Source: Oscillospiraceae bacterium
GTDB lineage: Bacteria > Bacillota > Clostridia > Oscillospirales > Ruminococcaceae
Direction of reading: 5' to 3'
Assembly: GCA_030153485.1 (NCBI GenBank)
Contig: JAGUQX010000007.1
Location: forward strand, 153,961-217,960
DNA length: 64,000 nucleotides
Part shown: positions 41,887-51,071 of the stretch, one piece after another
Layout: every line of letters begins with the position of its first letter
Position numbering within the stretch: the first letter of the stretch is position 1
The notes under the pieces: generated by a model
What the model saw: the letters and a program-made list of their open reading frames with translations, nothing else
What the model was told of the DNA's origin: nothing
Database searches by the model: none
Made by a program: the position numbers and the translations under genes

Positions 41887-42946
41887 AATTATTACCTGAT
41901 TTTATCTTTAACCATTCTTTATCCATATTTTCTAGAAAAGCATCAGTTAAATGTATAAATTCTTCTGTGTTAAAATCTAAAAAAGAAGAATCAGGATATA
42001 AATTTTTATTAAATTTCATATCATCTGGAAGAAGTTCATAAACTGCTTTATTTGGAGTAGAATATCCTAAATACTCTATATTAGCTAATCCAACTTCTGG
42101 TTCTAGTATAAAATTCATAAAATTTTCTGCAAGATTTTTATTTTTTGAACCTTTTGGTATAACCATAGAATCTATAAATCTATTAGTTCCTTCTTTTGGT
42201 AATACAAATTTTAAATCTGGATTATCTTTTTCCATTTTAATAAAATCTCCAGCATAATAAGAAGATATAATTGCCTCTGCATTTATCATTTTATCAAATA
42301 TTTCATCCATAACATATGATTGAACTATTGGTTGTTGCTTCTTCAATAAATCAGAAGCTTGTTTAAATTCTTCTGAATTTTGGCTATTTAAAGAATATCC
42401 TTTATATTTTAAAGCGATAGCAAATGCATCTCTTGGATTATTAAACATTAATATTTCTTTAGAATATTTTTCATTAAATAATGAATACCAACTATTAATA
42501 TCTTCTGTAATCATTTTAGAATTATATATTATCCCTACAAGTCCCCATGCATATGGTATAGAATATTCTCCAGTGGGGTCGTATATAGGGTTTTTAAAAT
42601 TTTCCATAACATTAGAAAAATTAGGTATATTTTCAAAATCAATTTTTTCTAACATCTCTTCGCTGATCATTCTATTAATCATATAATCCGAAGGTACTAT
42701 TAAATCATATTTTGCAGAACCACTTTTTATTTTTGCATACATCTCTTCATTAGAAGCAAAAGTTGTTAAATTTATTTTTACTCCATACTTATTTTCAAAT
42801 TCTTTTTTTATATCCATACTATTGTCTTCACCATTGGATATAAATTCTCCCCATATATATATTTTAAGATTATTATTAGATGAACATCCCGAAAAAATAG
42901 TTAGCATTATAAATAATGAAATTATTATAGATAAAACTTTTTTCAA
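41885..42946 (-). CDS. potD: Spermidine/putrescine-binding lipoprotein
   Basis: Substrate-binding lipoprotein of the polyamine ABC importer, 353 residues. Signal peptide with lipobox FSGC (Cys20), then IYIWGEFISNGEDNSMDIKKEF and the PotD-type YDLIVPSDYMINRMI, PYAWGLVGIIYN and FIDSMVIPKGSKN segments. It overlaps potC by 4 bases. Ligand preference (spermidine or putrescine) cannot be told by eye. Confidence 0.94.
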   Translation of the reverse strand: MKKVLSIIISLFIMLTIFSGCSSNNNLKIYIWGEFISNGEDNSMDIKKEFENKYGVKINLTTFASNEEMYAKIKSGSAKYDLIVPSDYMINRMISEEMLEKIDFENIPNFSNVMENFKNPIYDPTGEYSIPYAWGLVGIIYNSKMITEDINSWYSLFNEKYSKEILMFNNPRDAFAIALKYKGYSLNSQNSEEFKQASDLLKKQQPIVQSYVMDEIFDKMINAEAIISSYYAGDFIKMEKDNPDLKFVLPKEGTNRFIDSMVIPKGSKNKNLAENFMNFILEPEVGLANIEYLGYSTPNKAVYELLPDDMKFNKNLYPDSSFLDFNTEEFIHLTDAFLENMDKEWLKIKSGNN

Positions 42947-43737
42947 ATTTTTAGCCTCCTTTGTTTTTTTTCTTCTTTTAAATTTATTACAATTAATACA
43001 ATTAATACGACTAAAAATATTATACTAGATATTGCATTAATTTGTGGATTAACTTTCTTTCTAGTCATAGAATAGATTGTTACTGGTAATGTTTGAAAAG
43101 AACTTCCACTAGTAAAATATGTAATTACAAAATCATCAATAGAAAGTGTGAATGTCATCAAAAATCCAGAAAAAACACCTGGCATAATATCTGGTAATAC
43201 AACTTTATAAAAAGCTTGTTTAGGATTACATCCCAAATCTTGTGCCGCCTCATATATACTTGGGTCAACCTGCCTTAACTTTGGCATAACATTTAAAACA
43301 ACATAGGGGAGACAAAAAGTTATATGTGATAGAAGTACCGTTATAAATCCTAATTCTAAACCAAATATTTTATTAAAAAAAACAAACAACATCATTAAAG
43401 ATACCCCTGTAACTATTTCTGGGTTTATTATCGGAATATATGATAAATTTAATAAAAAAGATTTATTTTTTTTCTTCATCTGCATAATTCCTATTGCTGC
43501 TATTGTTCCTATAAATGTAGCTATTATTGCAGATAAAAAACCAATTAATAATGTATTAAATAATGACTTCATAATTAGGTCATTAGAAAAAAGTTCTATA
43601 TACCATTTAAAAGAAAATCCTGTGAATTTTGCTCTATTTTTTGATTCATTAAAAGAAAAAATAATTAAAATCAATATTGGCAGATATAAAAAAGAAAAAA
43701 TAATACCAAGATATGCTTTTGAAATAAACTTCATCAT
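42943..43737 (-). CDS. potC: Spermidine/putrescine ABC permease PotC
   Basis: A 264-residue permease with six membrane segments. The EAA loop contacting the ATPase reads YEAAQDLGCNPKQAFYKVVLPDIMPG. The N-terminus LPILILIIFSFNESKN is typical of PotC. It overlaps potB by 4 bases and potD by 4 bases. Confidence 0.94.
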   Translation of the reverse strand: MMKFISKAYLGIIFSFLYLPILILIIFSFNESKNRAKFTGFSFKWYIELFSNDLIMKSLFNTLLIGFLSAIIATFIGTIAAIGIMQMKKKNKSFLLNLSYIPIINPEIVTGVSLMMLFVFFNKIFGLELGFITVLLSHITFCLPYVVLNVMPKLRQVDPSIYEAAQDLGCNPKQAFYKVVLPDIMPGVFSGFLMTFTLSIDDFVITYFTSGSSFQTLPVTIYSMTRKKVNPQINAISSIIFLVVLIVLIVINLKEEKKQRRLKI

Positions 43738-44552
43738 AATAGCATACCTTGCCTATCCTCTTTATTCTTATCAATCATATTTGTTATCCACATAATTATA
43801 AGTATTATAATCATTAAAAATAATGACATTGCAGATCCCATATAAGGATTATAAGTACTCCCTATAAATTGTTGTTCTATTATATCTCCAAATAAGAGGT
43901 TTCCACCACCACCAAGCATCCTAGAAATAATAAATGTGCTTACGGATGGAACGAAAACCATTGTTATACCAGCAACTATCCCAGATAAAGATAAGGGTAA
44001 TAATATTTTACATAATATTACAAAATAATTTGCACCAAGATCCTGTGCGGCTTCTATAATTGATTTTTCTATTTTTGTCATAACAGAGTATAAGGGAAGT
44101 ATCATAAATGGTAGATAGTTGTAAACCATTCCTAATATAATTGCATATGGAGTATTTATTATATTTATTTTTCCTAATCCAATAAAGTTTAAAAATTGAT
44201 TTATTATTCCATTATTTTCTAATAAGGTCATCCATGCGTATGTTCTTAAAAGCAGATTCATCCACATTGGAAGAATAATAAGCATTAATAAAGTTTTTTG
44301 TATATATTTTTTACTTCTAGATAATATAAATGCTATTGGAAAAGCAATTATAAAACAAATTAAAGTAGATATAATAGCAAAATATATAGATTTGAAAAGA
44401 ATTCCAATATAATTTCCACTTTCTATAATCCATTTTGTTGTAAAATTATAATTTTCATCTATAAATGCAAATATAACTACTAGAAATGTAGGAATTAATA
44501 TAAAAATTATTAACCAAAAAATATAAGGGAGTGATAATAATTTAGATTTCAA
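43734..44552 (-). CDS. potB: Spermidine/putrescine ABC permease PotB
   Basis: A 272-residue permease partner of PotC with six membrane segments. The EAA loop is EAAQDLGANYFVILCKILLPLSLSG, and RTYAWMTLLENNGIIN is a PotB landmark. It begins immediately after the potA stop and overlaps potC by 4 bases. Confidence 0.94.
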   Translation of the reverse strand: MKSKLLSLPYIFWLIIFILIPTFLVVIFAFIDENYNFTTKWIIESGNYIGILFKSIYFAIISTLICFIIAFPIAFILSRSKKYIQKTLLMLIILPMWMNLLLRTYAWMTLLENNGIINQFLNFIGLGKINIINTPYAIILGMVYNYLPFMILPLYSVMTKIEKSIIEAAQDLGANYFVILCKILLPLSLSGIVAGITMVFVPSVSTFIISRMLGGGGNLLFGDIIEQQFIGSTYNPYMGSAMSLFLMIIILIIMWITNMIDKNKEDRQGMLL

Positions 44553-45950
44553 TTATTTCACCCCTTTTTTACTAACTATAATATTATCTAAATCAAATTT
44601 TAATCCAATATATGTTCCTAATTGTTCTTCTTGCTGTGAATGAACCATAATTTTTCCCTTATCTGTATAAAATATTAATTCATTATAAGATCCTTTATAT
44701 ATTAAAGATTCTAAAAATCCAACTATATCTGAATGATCTTCGCTTACTATATAAATATTATTTGGTAATATACTAACTTCTAATTTATCATCACTACTAA
44801 AATTATGATTTGGTTTTTTAAATGTTTTTCCCATAAATGAGATTGTATCTATATCTTCAATAAAACAATCGATAATATTACTTTCTCCTTTAAACATTTT
44901 TTCCATTATATGTATATTTTCAGGAGATATTTCTATATATACACTATCATTTAACTTATAATTGATAGTTGTATGAACTATCCATTCTATACCATCACAA
45001 GAAACAGTTATTTCGTAATGAACTCCCTTAAAAATTATATTAATTACTTTTCCAAATATAATATATTCATTATCTATATCATCAAAAGTAGGTGAAAAAA
45101 CTAAATTAATATCTTCTGGTCTAACAACAACATCAACTGGAAGATGTTTGTTGAACCCTATATCAACACACTTAAATTTTTTTCCTTTTATCTCAACTAG
45201 CCTATCTAGTAGCATTATGCCATCCATTATATTACTCTCTCCAATAAAATCAGCGACAAATGCATTTTTAGGTTCGTTATATACATCTTCGGGAGTTCCT
45301 ATCTGTTGGATTTCTCCATCTTTCATAATTATGATTCTATCAGACATTGTTAAAGCTTCCTCTTGATCATGTGTGACATATATAAAAGTAACTCCCGCTT
45401 CTTTTTGAATATTTTTTAATTCTATTTGCATCTCTTTTCTTAGCTTTAAATCTAAAGCTCCCAAAGGCTCATCCAATAATAATATCTTTGGATTATTAAC
45501 TAATGCTCTAGCAATAGCTACTCTTTGCTGTTGTCCTCCAGATAATTCCTCTGTTTTTCTATTTTCATATCCCGTTAGATTAACTATTTTAAGCATTTTA
45601 TCAACTTTTTTCTTAATTTCATCTTTAGAAAATTTCTTTAACTTTAACCCAAATGCAACGTTATCAAATAAATTTAAATGAGGAAAAAGTGCATATCTTT
45701 GAAATACAGTATTTAAATTTCGTTTATGTGGTGGTAACTTTGTAATATTATTTCCTTCAAAATAAATAACTCCAGATTTTGGAAAAATAAATCCACCAAT
45801 CAATCTTAATGTAGTAGTTTTTCCACAACCTGATGGTCCTAATAATGTCAAAAATTCATTTTTATTAACAAATAAATTAAGTCCATCTAAAATTACATCT
45901 CCGTCATAATCAAAATTAATATGTTTTAGCTCTACTAAAATATTATTCAA
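44553..45950 (-). CDS. potA: Spermidine/putrescine ABC ATPase PotA, extended
   Basis: ATPase of the importer. It has Walker [12 protein letters not shown]-loop [11 protein letters not shown], signature [15 protein letters not shown], Walker [12 protein letters not shown] and switch THDQEEA. The C-terminal part is longer than usual: after the normal TOBE region a second similar block (about 370-465) follows, so the protein is 465 residues against about 350-380. I chose TTG at 45950 because GGGGGAT lies 9 bases upstream; an in-frame ATG at 46025 lies inside the structured leader. Confidence 0.92.
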   Translation of the reverse strand: MNNILVELKHINFDYDGDVILDGLNLFVNKNEFLTLLGPSGCGKTTTLRLIGGFIFPKSGVIYFEGNNITKLPPHKRNLNTVFQRYALFPHLNLFDNVAFGLKLKKFSKDEIKKKVDKMLKIVNLTGYENRKTEELSGGQQQRVAIARALVNNPKILLLDEPLGALDLKLRKEMQIELKNIQKEAGVTFIYVTHDQEEALTMSDRIIIMKDGEIQQIGTPEDVYNEPKNAFVADFIGESNIMDGIMLLDRLVEIKGKKFKCVDIGFNKHLPVDVVVRPEDINLVFSPTFDDIDNEYIIFGKVINIIFKGVHYEITVSCDGIEWIVHTTINYKLNDSVYIEISPENIHIMEKMFKGESNIIDCFIEDIDTISFMGKTFKKPNHNFSSDDKLEVSILPNNIYIVSEDHSDIVGFLESLIYKGSYNELIFYTDKGKIMVHSQQEEQLGTYIGLKFDLDNIIVSKKGVK

Positions 45951-45961
45951 TATTATATCCC

Positions 45962-46028
45962 CCTTTGCGGAAATTTTGTAGTAAAATATATATAAAAAAT
46001 ATTTATATATAAACACCGCCCGCAAAAG
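45962..46028 (-). promoter_or_regulatory. potA leader hairpin covering the ribosome binding site
   Basis: CTTTTGCGG (46028-46020, minus strand) can pair with CCGCAAAGG (45970-45962), which is the first part of the potA ribosome binding site AAAGGGGG. Nine pairs with one G-U, enclosing an AT-rich loop of about 49 bases. Such pairing would hide the site and could regulate potABCD translation. Confidence 0.5.
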
Positions 46029-46112
46029 ACATTTTAGGAAATTAATATAAAATTATTTTCCACAGTGTTATTAGATAAATATAAAAATAAAACTACAAAA
46101 ATATCAGATTTT

Positions 46113-46142
46113 AATATTATATGTTATTTTACTAAAAGTCAA
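46113..46142 (-). promoter_or_regulatory. Probable potABCD promoter
   Basis: Minus strand: TTGACT (46142-46137), then TAATAT 17 bases downstream (with TATAAT overlapping at 15). It gives a leader of about 150 bases before the potA TTG start. Confidence 0.5.
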
Positions 46143-46143
46143 G

Positions 46144-46235
46144 TTTATTCTATATAAATTTTTTACAAATAAATAGAGCTAGATACAATATTATATCTAG
46201 CTCTATTTATTTGCGAAAAATTTATATAGAATAAA
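46144..46235. repeat. 42-bp inverted repeat at the 3' end of ribU (terminator)
   Basis: Left arm 46144-46185 and right arm 46194-46235 are complementary at 40 of 42 positions (two adjacent mismatches), loop 8 bases. The right arm encodes the last residues of RibU and its stop; the left arm mirrors it. The inner 20 bp alone form a strong terminator stem. Confidence 0.85.
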
Positions 46236-46715
46236 AGTAATAATACCATTTATTCCTGATTTAATTATATTAAATGGAATAATTATAGGAATAATAATAC
46301 CTAATACAGCTTCATAAGAAGTTGATAAAAATATAGGTGTGAATATTAAATTCCATATAGCCATAGATATTGTATTAACTACTATTCCAAAAATAATAGA
46401 TATTATAAGAGAATATCTATTATTTATAAATCTATATAAAATTCCTGTTGCTAATACAAATGATCCAGTGGATAATATGTGCATAATAATTCCAATAATT
46501 CCAGAAGAACTAACTGTTATTCCTTGTATTATAGAAACAACAAAAGTCATTATCATACCTTCATAGGTGCCATACATAATTGTTGCTATAAGAATAGGAA
46601 TATCTGCTGGATCATACTCTAAAAAACTAGCGAAAAAAGGAAATCTTATAAAATAAACAAGAATAATAGAAATGGCTGATAACAACCCTAATGTAACAAT
46701 TTTTTTTACTTTCAT
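46203..46715 (-). CDS. ribU: ECF-transporter substrate-binding subunit, RibU-like (riboflavin)
   Basis: A 170-residue membrane protein with about five to six segments. The N-terminal pattern RFPFFASFLEYDPADIPILI matches RibU S components, in which this segment lies at the riboflavin site. It needs the EcfA/A'/T module, not found in this window. No FMN riboswitch is visible; only 24 bases separate it from the upstream CD1247-like gene, so it is probably cotranscribed with it. Confidence 0.82.
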   Translation of the reverse strand: MKVKKIVTLGLLSAISIILVYFIRFPFFASFLEYDPADIPILIATIMYGTYEGMIMTFVVSIIQGITVSSSGIIGIIMHILSTGSFVLATGILYRFINNRYSLIISIIFGIVVNTISMAIWNLIFTPIFLSTSYEAVLGIIIPIIIPFNIIKSGINGIITFILYKFFANK

Positions 46716-46739
46716 TCTATCCTCTTATCATATTTTAAA

Positions 46740-47186
46740 CTAGTTGTTTATATCAAACTCTAATTCTTCATTACAATTAGGACAATTCATATTTCCATCA
46801 TCTAAAATACTTTCATTTACATAAATACAATCATTACAAGATGGACAAGTTATTTCATAAACATCTTCGTCTTCTTCTGTAATATCATCTTCTATCTCAT
46901 CATCAAAAGAAGATTCATCATCATCGTCATTTTCTTCGTCTTCTTCTTCTTCTTCTTCGATATCTTCTTCATAAAAATCTTCTTCTAAACTACCTAAATC
47001 TTGATCTAATATATCAACTAATTCTTCTAGTTCATCTCTAGACTCTTCTAGTTCTAAAACTTTAGAAGAAAGTTCATCTAAAACAGAAAAAATGGCTGTG
47101 TATATTTTTTCTTCTTTAGTGTCTTTTTGTAAATCTAAACCAGATAATAAACCTTTTAAATAAGCAACTTTTTCTACTAATAACAT
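46740..47186 (-). CDS. CD1247-type zinc-ribbon protein
   Basis: A 148-residue protein with the clostridial CD1247 N-terminal domain (LVEKVAYLKGLLSGLDLQKDTKEEKIY), a very acidic middle of Glu/Asp runs (about 70-110), and a C-terminal zinc ribbon (CPSCNDCIYV and CPNCNEELEF). Function unknown. It follows efp by 28 bases on the same strand and precedes ribU. Confidence 0.85.
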   Translation of the reverse strand: MLLVEKVAYLKGLLSGLDLQKDTKEEKIYTAIFSVLDELSSKVLELEESRDELEELVDILDQDLGSLEEDFYEEDIEEEEEEDEENDDDDESSFDDEIEDDITEEDEDVYEITCPSCNDCIYVNESILDDGNMNCPNCNEELEFDINN

Positions 47187-47214
47187 AAATCATATACCCC
47201 TTTTATTATAATTA

Positions 47215-47772
47215 TTAAGCTCTTTCCATATAATCGCCAGTACGAGTATCTATTTTTATTTTATCCCCTTGTTCTATAAACAAAGGAACCCTTACTTCTG
47301 CACCTGTTTCTACTATTGCGGGTTTTGTTGCATTTGTAGCTGTATCTCCTCTAAATCCTGGATCAGTTTCTTTTATCTCTAATTCAACAAAAAAAGGTGG
47401 TTCAACTGCAAATATACTTCCCTTATATGATAGAACTTTTACTTCCATATTTTCTTTTACAAATTTAAAACTTTCGCCTAATTTATCAGCATTTATTGGT
47501 TCTTGTTCAAAAGTTTCCATATCCATAAAATGATATAAATTTCCATCCGAATATAAATATTGCATATCTCTTTTTTCTACGTATGCAGGTGGAAACTTTT
47601 CTGTAGGATTAAATGTTTTTTCTAAAACAGAGCCAGTAATAACATTTCTTATTTTTGTTCTTACAAAAGCTGCGCCTTTTCCTGGTTTGACATGTTGAAA
47701 TTCAATTATTTGCATAACATGTCCATCAAGTTCAAAGGTTATACCATTCCTAAAATCTCCTGCTGATACCAT
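47215..47772 (-). CDS. efp: Translation elongation factor P
   Basis: Relieves ribosome stalling at polyproline. The 185 residues have the three-domain EF-P layout with [15 protein letters not shown] (the modified residue position in the domain I loop is Lys-Gly-Ala), [20 protein letters not shown] and the final [12 protein letters not shown] is GGAGGCG. Promoter at 47814-47842. It lies downstream of pepP, the common pepP-efp arrangement. Confidence 0.97.
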   Translation of the reverse strand: MVSAGDFRNGITFELDGHVMQIIEFQHVKPGKGAAFVRTKIRNVITGSVLEKTFNPTEKFPPAYVEKRDMQYLYSDGNLYHFMDMETFEQEPINADKLGESFKFVKENMEVKVLSYKGSIFAVEPPFFVELEIKETDPGFRGDTATNATKPAIVETGAEVRVPLFIEQGDKIKIDTRTGDYMERA

Positions 47773-47813
47773 TATTTAACGCCTCCAAGTTTAACAAATA
47801 TTACCTGTTTTTA

Positions 47814-47842
47814 ATAATACAATATTTACATCTTTTTTGCAA
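47814..47842 (-). promoter_or_regulatory. Probable efp promoter
   Basis: Minus strand TTGCAA (47842-47837), 17 bases, TATTAT (47819-47814); leader of about 35 bases to the efp start. Confidence 0.55.
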
Positions 47843-47848
47843 TATATT

Positions 47849-48925
47849 TTATAAAATTATAAGAGTTTTTTTTGCATTAGTTATAATTTCATATCCATTT
47901 GATTTAGCTATAACCATATCTTCAATCCTAACTCCAAATTTTCCTTCTAAATATATTCCAGGTTCAACTGTCATAACTGTATTTTCACCTAAAACATCTT
48001 CTGATTTAGAATTAAAAAATGGACTTTCGTGAACTTCAATTCCTATACTATGCCCTAAGCCATGTCCAAATTTTCCTTCATATCCTTGTTTATATATATA
48101 TTCTCTAGAAATATTATCTATCAATTTACAAGAAACTCCAGATGATATAGCTTTTATTGCTCTAATTTGTGCTTCTAAAACTATATTATAAACCATATCT
48201 TGTTCTTTTGATATTTCACCAACACCAACTGTTCTGGTCATATCACTGCAATACCCATTATATATTACACCAAAATCTAATATAATAAAATCTCCATTTT
48301 CAATCTTTTTATCTGTCGGTGTTGCGTGTGGAGATGATGAATTTTTTCCTGATGCAGCAATTATAGGAAATGAAAGACCTTCTGCCCCAGATTTTTTTAA
48401 ATAAAATTCCAATTCAAAAGCTATTTCTTTTTCTGTAACCCCTATTTTAATAAATTTTAAAATATGGTTTAATCCTTTTTCAGCTATTTTTTGCGCTTCT
48501 TTTATATATACTATTTCTTCTTCTGATTTTGACGATCTCATATCTCTAATGATGTTATTAAATGTATTTCTAATATCAATATTTATATTATTTTTATCAA
48601 AAATTTCTTTATATTTTTGATATTTATTAATCGTCATAGAATACGTTTCTATCCCTATATTAGATAGATTTTCTTTTTTCAATATATCTAATATTTGAGA
48701 ATATAAATTTTCTTGTAAAATAATTTCACAATTTTTAATTTCTTTTTTAGCTTTTTCAATATATCTAAAATCTATTATAAAAAAACTTTTGTCTTTTGTT
48801 ATAATTAAAGTTCCTGCTGTAGAAGAAAAATCAAGAAAATATTTTCTATTTATCTCTGACTCTATTATACATCCATCTAAATTTAAATCTAATTTATTTT
48901 GCAAATTTAATATTCTATTATTCAT
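47849..48925 (-). CDS. Xaa-Pro aminopeptidase (M24B family)
   Basis: A 358-residue metallopeptidase that removes an N-terminal residue before proline. The C-terminal pita-bread domain holds the metal ligands: FIILDFGVIYNGYCSDMTRT (two Asp), GHGLGHSIGIEVHE (His), and MTVEPGIYLEGKFGVRIEDM (two Glu). The N-terminal creatinase-like domain spans about 1-125. It starts 1 base after aroQ ends, so it belongs to the aroQ-pepP-efp cluster. Confidence 0.93.
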   Translation of the reverse strand: MNNRILNLQNKLDLNLDGCIIESEINRKYFLDFSSTAGTLIITKDKSFFIIDFRYIEKAKKEIKNCEIILQENLYSQILDILKKENLSNIGIETYSMTINKYQKYKEIFDKNNINIDIRNTFNNIIRDMRSSKSEEEIVYIKEAQKIAEKGLNHILKFIKIGVTEKEIAFELEFYLKKSGAEGLSFPIIAASGKNSSSPHATPTDKKIENGDFIILDFGVIYNGYCSDMTRTVGVGEISKEQDMVYNIVLEAQIRAIKAISSGVSCKLIDNISREYIYKQGYEGKFGHGLGHSIGIEVHESPFFNSKSEDVLGENTVMTVEPGIYLEGKFGVRIEDMVIAKSNGYEIITNAKKTLIIL

Positions 48926-48926
48926 A

Positions 48927-49367
48927 TTAATAACCTCTCAAAATATTTTTTATAGCGTCTAGCGCTAAAATATATCCTTCTTTTCCAAATCCAGATATAA
49001 CTCCTACGCATACAGGGGAAATTATAGATTTTCTCCTAAACTCTTCTCTAGTATATATATTAGAAAGATGGACTTCAATTGTAGGAATAATTATACTTTC
49101 TATTGCATCTCTAATTGCATAACTATAGTGTGCGTATGCACCAGGATTTATAATAATTCCATCTTGATTATCTATACTAGAATGAATTTTATTTATAATT
49201 TCACCCTCTATATTAGATTGGAAAAATTCTATCTTTATATCATTTTTTTTACAATAACGATTTATATAATCATTTATAGTATCTAAATTTTCCGAACCAT
49301 ATATAATCGGGCTTCTAACTCCGATTAAATTTAAATTTGCGCCATTTATAATAAATATTTTTTTCAT
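48927..49367 (-). CDS. aroQ: 3-dehydroquinate dehydratase, type II
   Basis: Third shikimate-pathway enzyme. The 146 residues show FIINGANLNLIGVRSPIIYG (catalytic Tyr), FFQSNIEGEIINKI, IINPGAYAHYSYAIRDAI (catalytic His region) and EVHLSNIYTREEFRRKS. It is an isolated shikimate gene here; aroQ beside pepP and efp is a common Firmicutes arrangement. Confidence 0.95.
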   Translation of the reverse strand: MKKIFIINGANLNLIGVRSPIIYGSENLDTINDYINRYCKKNDIKIEFFQSNIEGEIINKIHSSIDNQDGIIINPGAYAHYSYAIRDAIESIIIPTIEVHLSNIYTREEFRRKSIISPVCVGVISGFGKEGYILALDAIKNILRGY

Positions 49368-49374
49368 ATAAAAC

Positions 49375-50235
49375 CTACTTTAAATAATTTTCATAAATAT
49401 TACGCATATATGATGCATCAATATCTTGTGTACCAGCTGATTCACAGATGAAAACAGGAGTCAAATTTCTTTTAGCTACTAATTCAGCCAAAGGTTCAAA
49501 ATTTGGACCAAAAATTTTATCTTCAAATGTTATATGCTTAACTTCTCCACCCTTTTCCGTATATTCTATCTTACTAAAATGTGAATGAAAATTACTAGCT
49601 CTATATTCACCTAGGGAATTTTTAATACTATCTAATATTTCTGCAAAATCTTCTTTTTTCTTTAAACCACCATTTGTACGGCAGTTTATATGTCCAAAAT
49701 CTATACAAGGAATCAAACTTTCATCTATACTACATAAACTTATAACTTCTTCAACATTTCCTAATTGATTTATTTTACCCATAGTTTCTGGACAAATATG
49801 AACTTTATCATATAATCCAATATCTTTCATGTGAACTATCGCTTTAGATATAGTGTCTTTAGCTAATTCTAATGCTTTTTCTCGTGTCATTTTACCACAA
49901 GATCCAGAATGCACAATAATTCTATCCGCACCCATATTACATGCTGCAACAGCACTATCCTCTATATATTTTAAACTATTATTTCTTTTTACTTCTTCAT
50001 TACTTGATAAAGAAATATAATAAGGAGCATGTAAAGATAGTTTTATATTCGATTCAGCACATGATTCACCAAACTCTTTAGCAGATTTTTCTGATATTTT
50101 AACGCCTCTTCCACATTGATATTCAAAAGCATCTAATTTATATTCAGCTAAATATTTCGGGATATCAATTGATTTTTTTAATTTTAACTTTGCAAACCCT
50201 TCTCCTTTTCCAGCTGTTCCAAATAAAGCTTTCAT
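49375..50235 (-). CDS. nfo: Deoxyribonuclease IV / AP endonuclease
   Basis: Zinc-dependent apurinic/apyrimidinic endonuclease for base-excision repair. The 286 residues show KLSLHAPYYISLSS, RIIVHSGSCGK, VHICPETMGKINQLG, IPCIDFGHINCRT and the final ICESAG, which supply the trinuclear zinc ligands. It overlaps the end of yqeG by 4 bases. Confidence 0.95.
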   Translation of the reverse strand: MKALFGTAGKGEGFAKLKLKKSIDIPKYLAEYKLDAFEYQCGRGVKISEKSAKEFGESCAESNIKLSLHAPYYISLSSNEEVKRNNSLKYIEDSAVAACNMGADRIIVHSGSCGKMTREKALELAKDTISKAIVHMKDIGLYDKVHICPETMGKINQLGNVEEVISLCSIDESLIPCIDFGHINCRTNGGLKKKEDFAEILDSIKNSLGEYRASNFHSHFSKIEYTEKGGEVKHITFEDKIFGPNFEPLAELVAKRNLTPVFICESAGTQDIDASYMRNIYENYLK

Positions 50236-50744
50236 ATGTTATCCTCTTTCTTTTTATAGTGTTTATTAATAATATACCTTTCTATTCTTCTTTTTATTTT
50301 ATATATAATAGAATCTTCAAACTCATTATATATATCAGTAACTAAAAATGTTTTTATTTTTGAAATGTTTCCTCCCAATATATCAGTGAAAATTTGATCC
50401 CCTACAATACATATATTTTCATGAGGAATTTTTAATGTTTTACACCCTTTAATTATATTTTTTTTAAAAGGTTTATTCCCTTTAGAAATATAATCAAGAT
50501 TTAATAATTTTGCAAATTTTCTTACTCTTTCTTCCCCGTTATTAGATATTAATAAAATTTGCACACCATTCTTTCTAAGCATTTCTATCCAATCTATTAC
50601 GCCATCAAATGGATTTGGATCTTGATGTCCTGCCAAAGTATTATCTATATCTAATAGAAATCCTTTAATATTAAATTTTTTTATTTCTTCATATGTAATA
50701 TCATTAACTTTATTAAATATTTTATTAGGAATAAATATTTTGAT
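50232..50744 (-). CDS. yqeG: YqeG-family HAD phosphatase, non-canonical start
   Basis: HAD-superfamily phosphatase of the YqeG type (IIIA; related to mitochondrial PTPMT-like Gep4 proteins). The essential motif I D-I-D-N-T (GFLLDIDNTLAGH) lies upstream of the first TTG (50636), so translation begins earlier; motifs ISNNGEE and VGDQIFTDILGG follow. In that frame no ATG/GTG/TTG occurs before an in-frame TAA at 50748-50750. ATC at 50744 follows AAAGGATGG by 6 bases and gives 170 residues, the family length. Removing one A from the A6 run (T6 at 50744-50749) would instead join it to ATG-GTA-AAA. Confidence 0.85.
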   Translation of the reverse strand: MKIFIPNKIFNKVNDITYEEIKKFNIKGFLLDIDNTLAGHQDPNPFDGVIDWIEMLRKNGVQILLISNNGEERVRKFAKLLNLDYISKGNKPFKKNIIKGCKTLKIPHENICIVGDQIFTDILGGNISKIKTFLVTDIYNEFEDSIIYKIKRRIERYIINKHYKKKEDNI

Positions 50745-50778
50745 TTTTTACCATCCTTTAATATTTTATTTATAATTA

Positions 50779-50807
50779 CAAAAAAGCGAGCTTATCGCTC
50801 GCTTTTT
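50779..50807 (-). terminator. Terminator after rpsU
   Basis: AAAAAGCGAGC / GCTCGCTTTTT with a 5-base loop, T6 tail on the minus strand, 2 bases beyond the rpsU stop. One of the most G+C-rich stems in the window. Confidence 0.93.
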
Positions 50808-50808
50808 A

Positions 50809-50985
50809 CTACTTAAATTTTCTTTTACGTGCAGCTTCGGATTTCTTTTTACGTTTTACTGATGGTTTTTCATAATGTTCCCTTTTACGAACTTCTGCTA
50901 AAACACCAGATCTAGCACAAGACTTTTTAAAACGTCTTAAAGCACTATCAAAAGTTTCACTATCTTTAACTCTAATTTCTGACAA
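50809..50985 (-). CDS. rpsU: Ribosomal protein bS21
   Basis: A 58-residue protein starting at TTG (50985) with GGAGGGAATTAA upstream. The sequence [20 protein letters not shown] and [19 protein letters not shown], followed by a Lys/Arg-rich tail, is the bS21 pattern. It stands alone between its own promoter (51028-51056) and terminator. Confidence 0.95.
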   Translation of the reverse strand: MSEIRVKDSETFDSALRRFKKSCARSGVLAEVRKREHYEKPSVKRKKKSEAARKRKFK

Positions 50986-51027
50986 TTAATTCCCTCCTTT
51001 TGCTCAAAGGCAGAGGTTATGATATTC

Positions 51028-51056
51028 ATTATATATGAATAATAATTTAATGTCAA
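51028..51056 (-). promoter_or_regulatory. Consensus SigA promoter for rpsU
   Basis: Minus strand TTGACA (51056-51051), exactly 17 bases, TATAAT (51033-51028). A perfect consensus pair, about 35 bases upstream of the likely rpsU ribosome binding site. Confidence 0.85.
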
Positions 51057-51071
51057 TAGCCTACCAGAAAT

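Noticed and set aside
46716-46739. FMN riboswitch before ribU
   Set aside because: Only 24 bases separate ribU from the upstream gene; no room for an RFN element.
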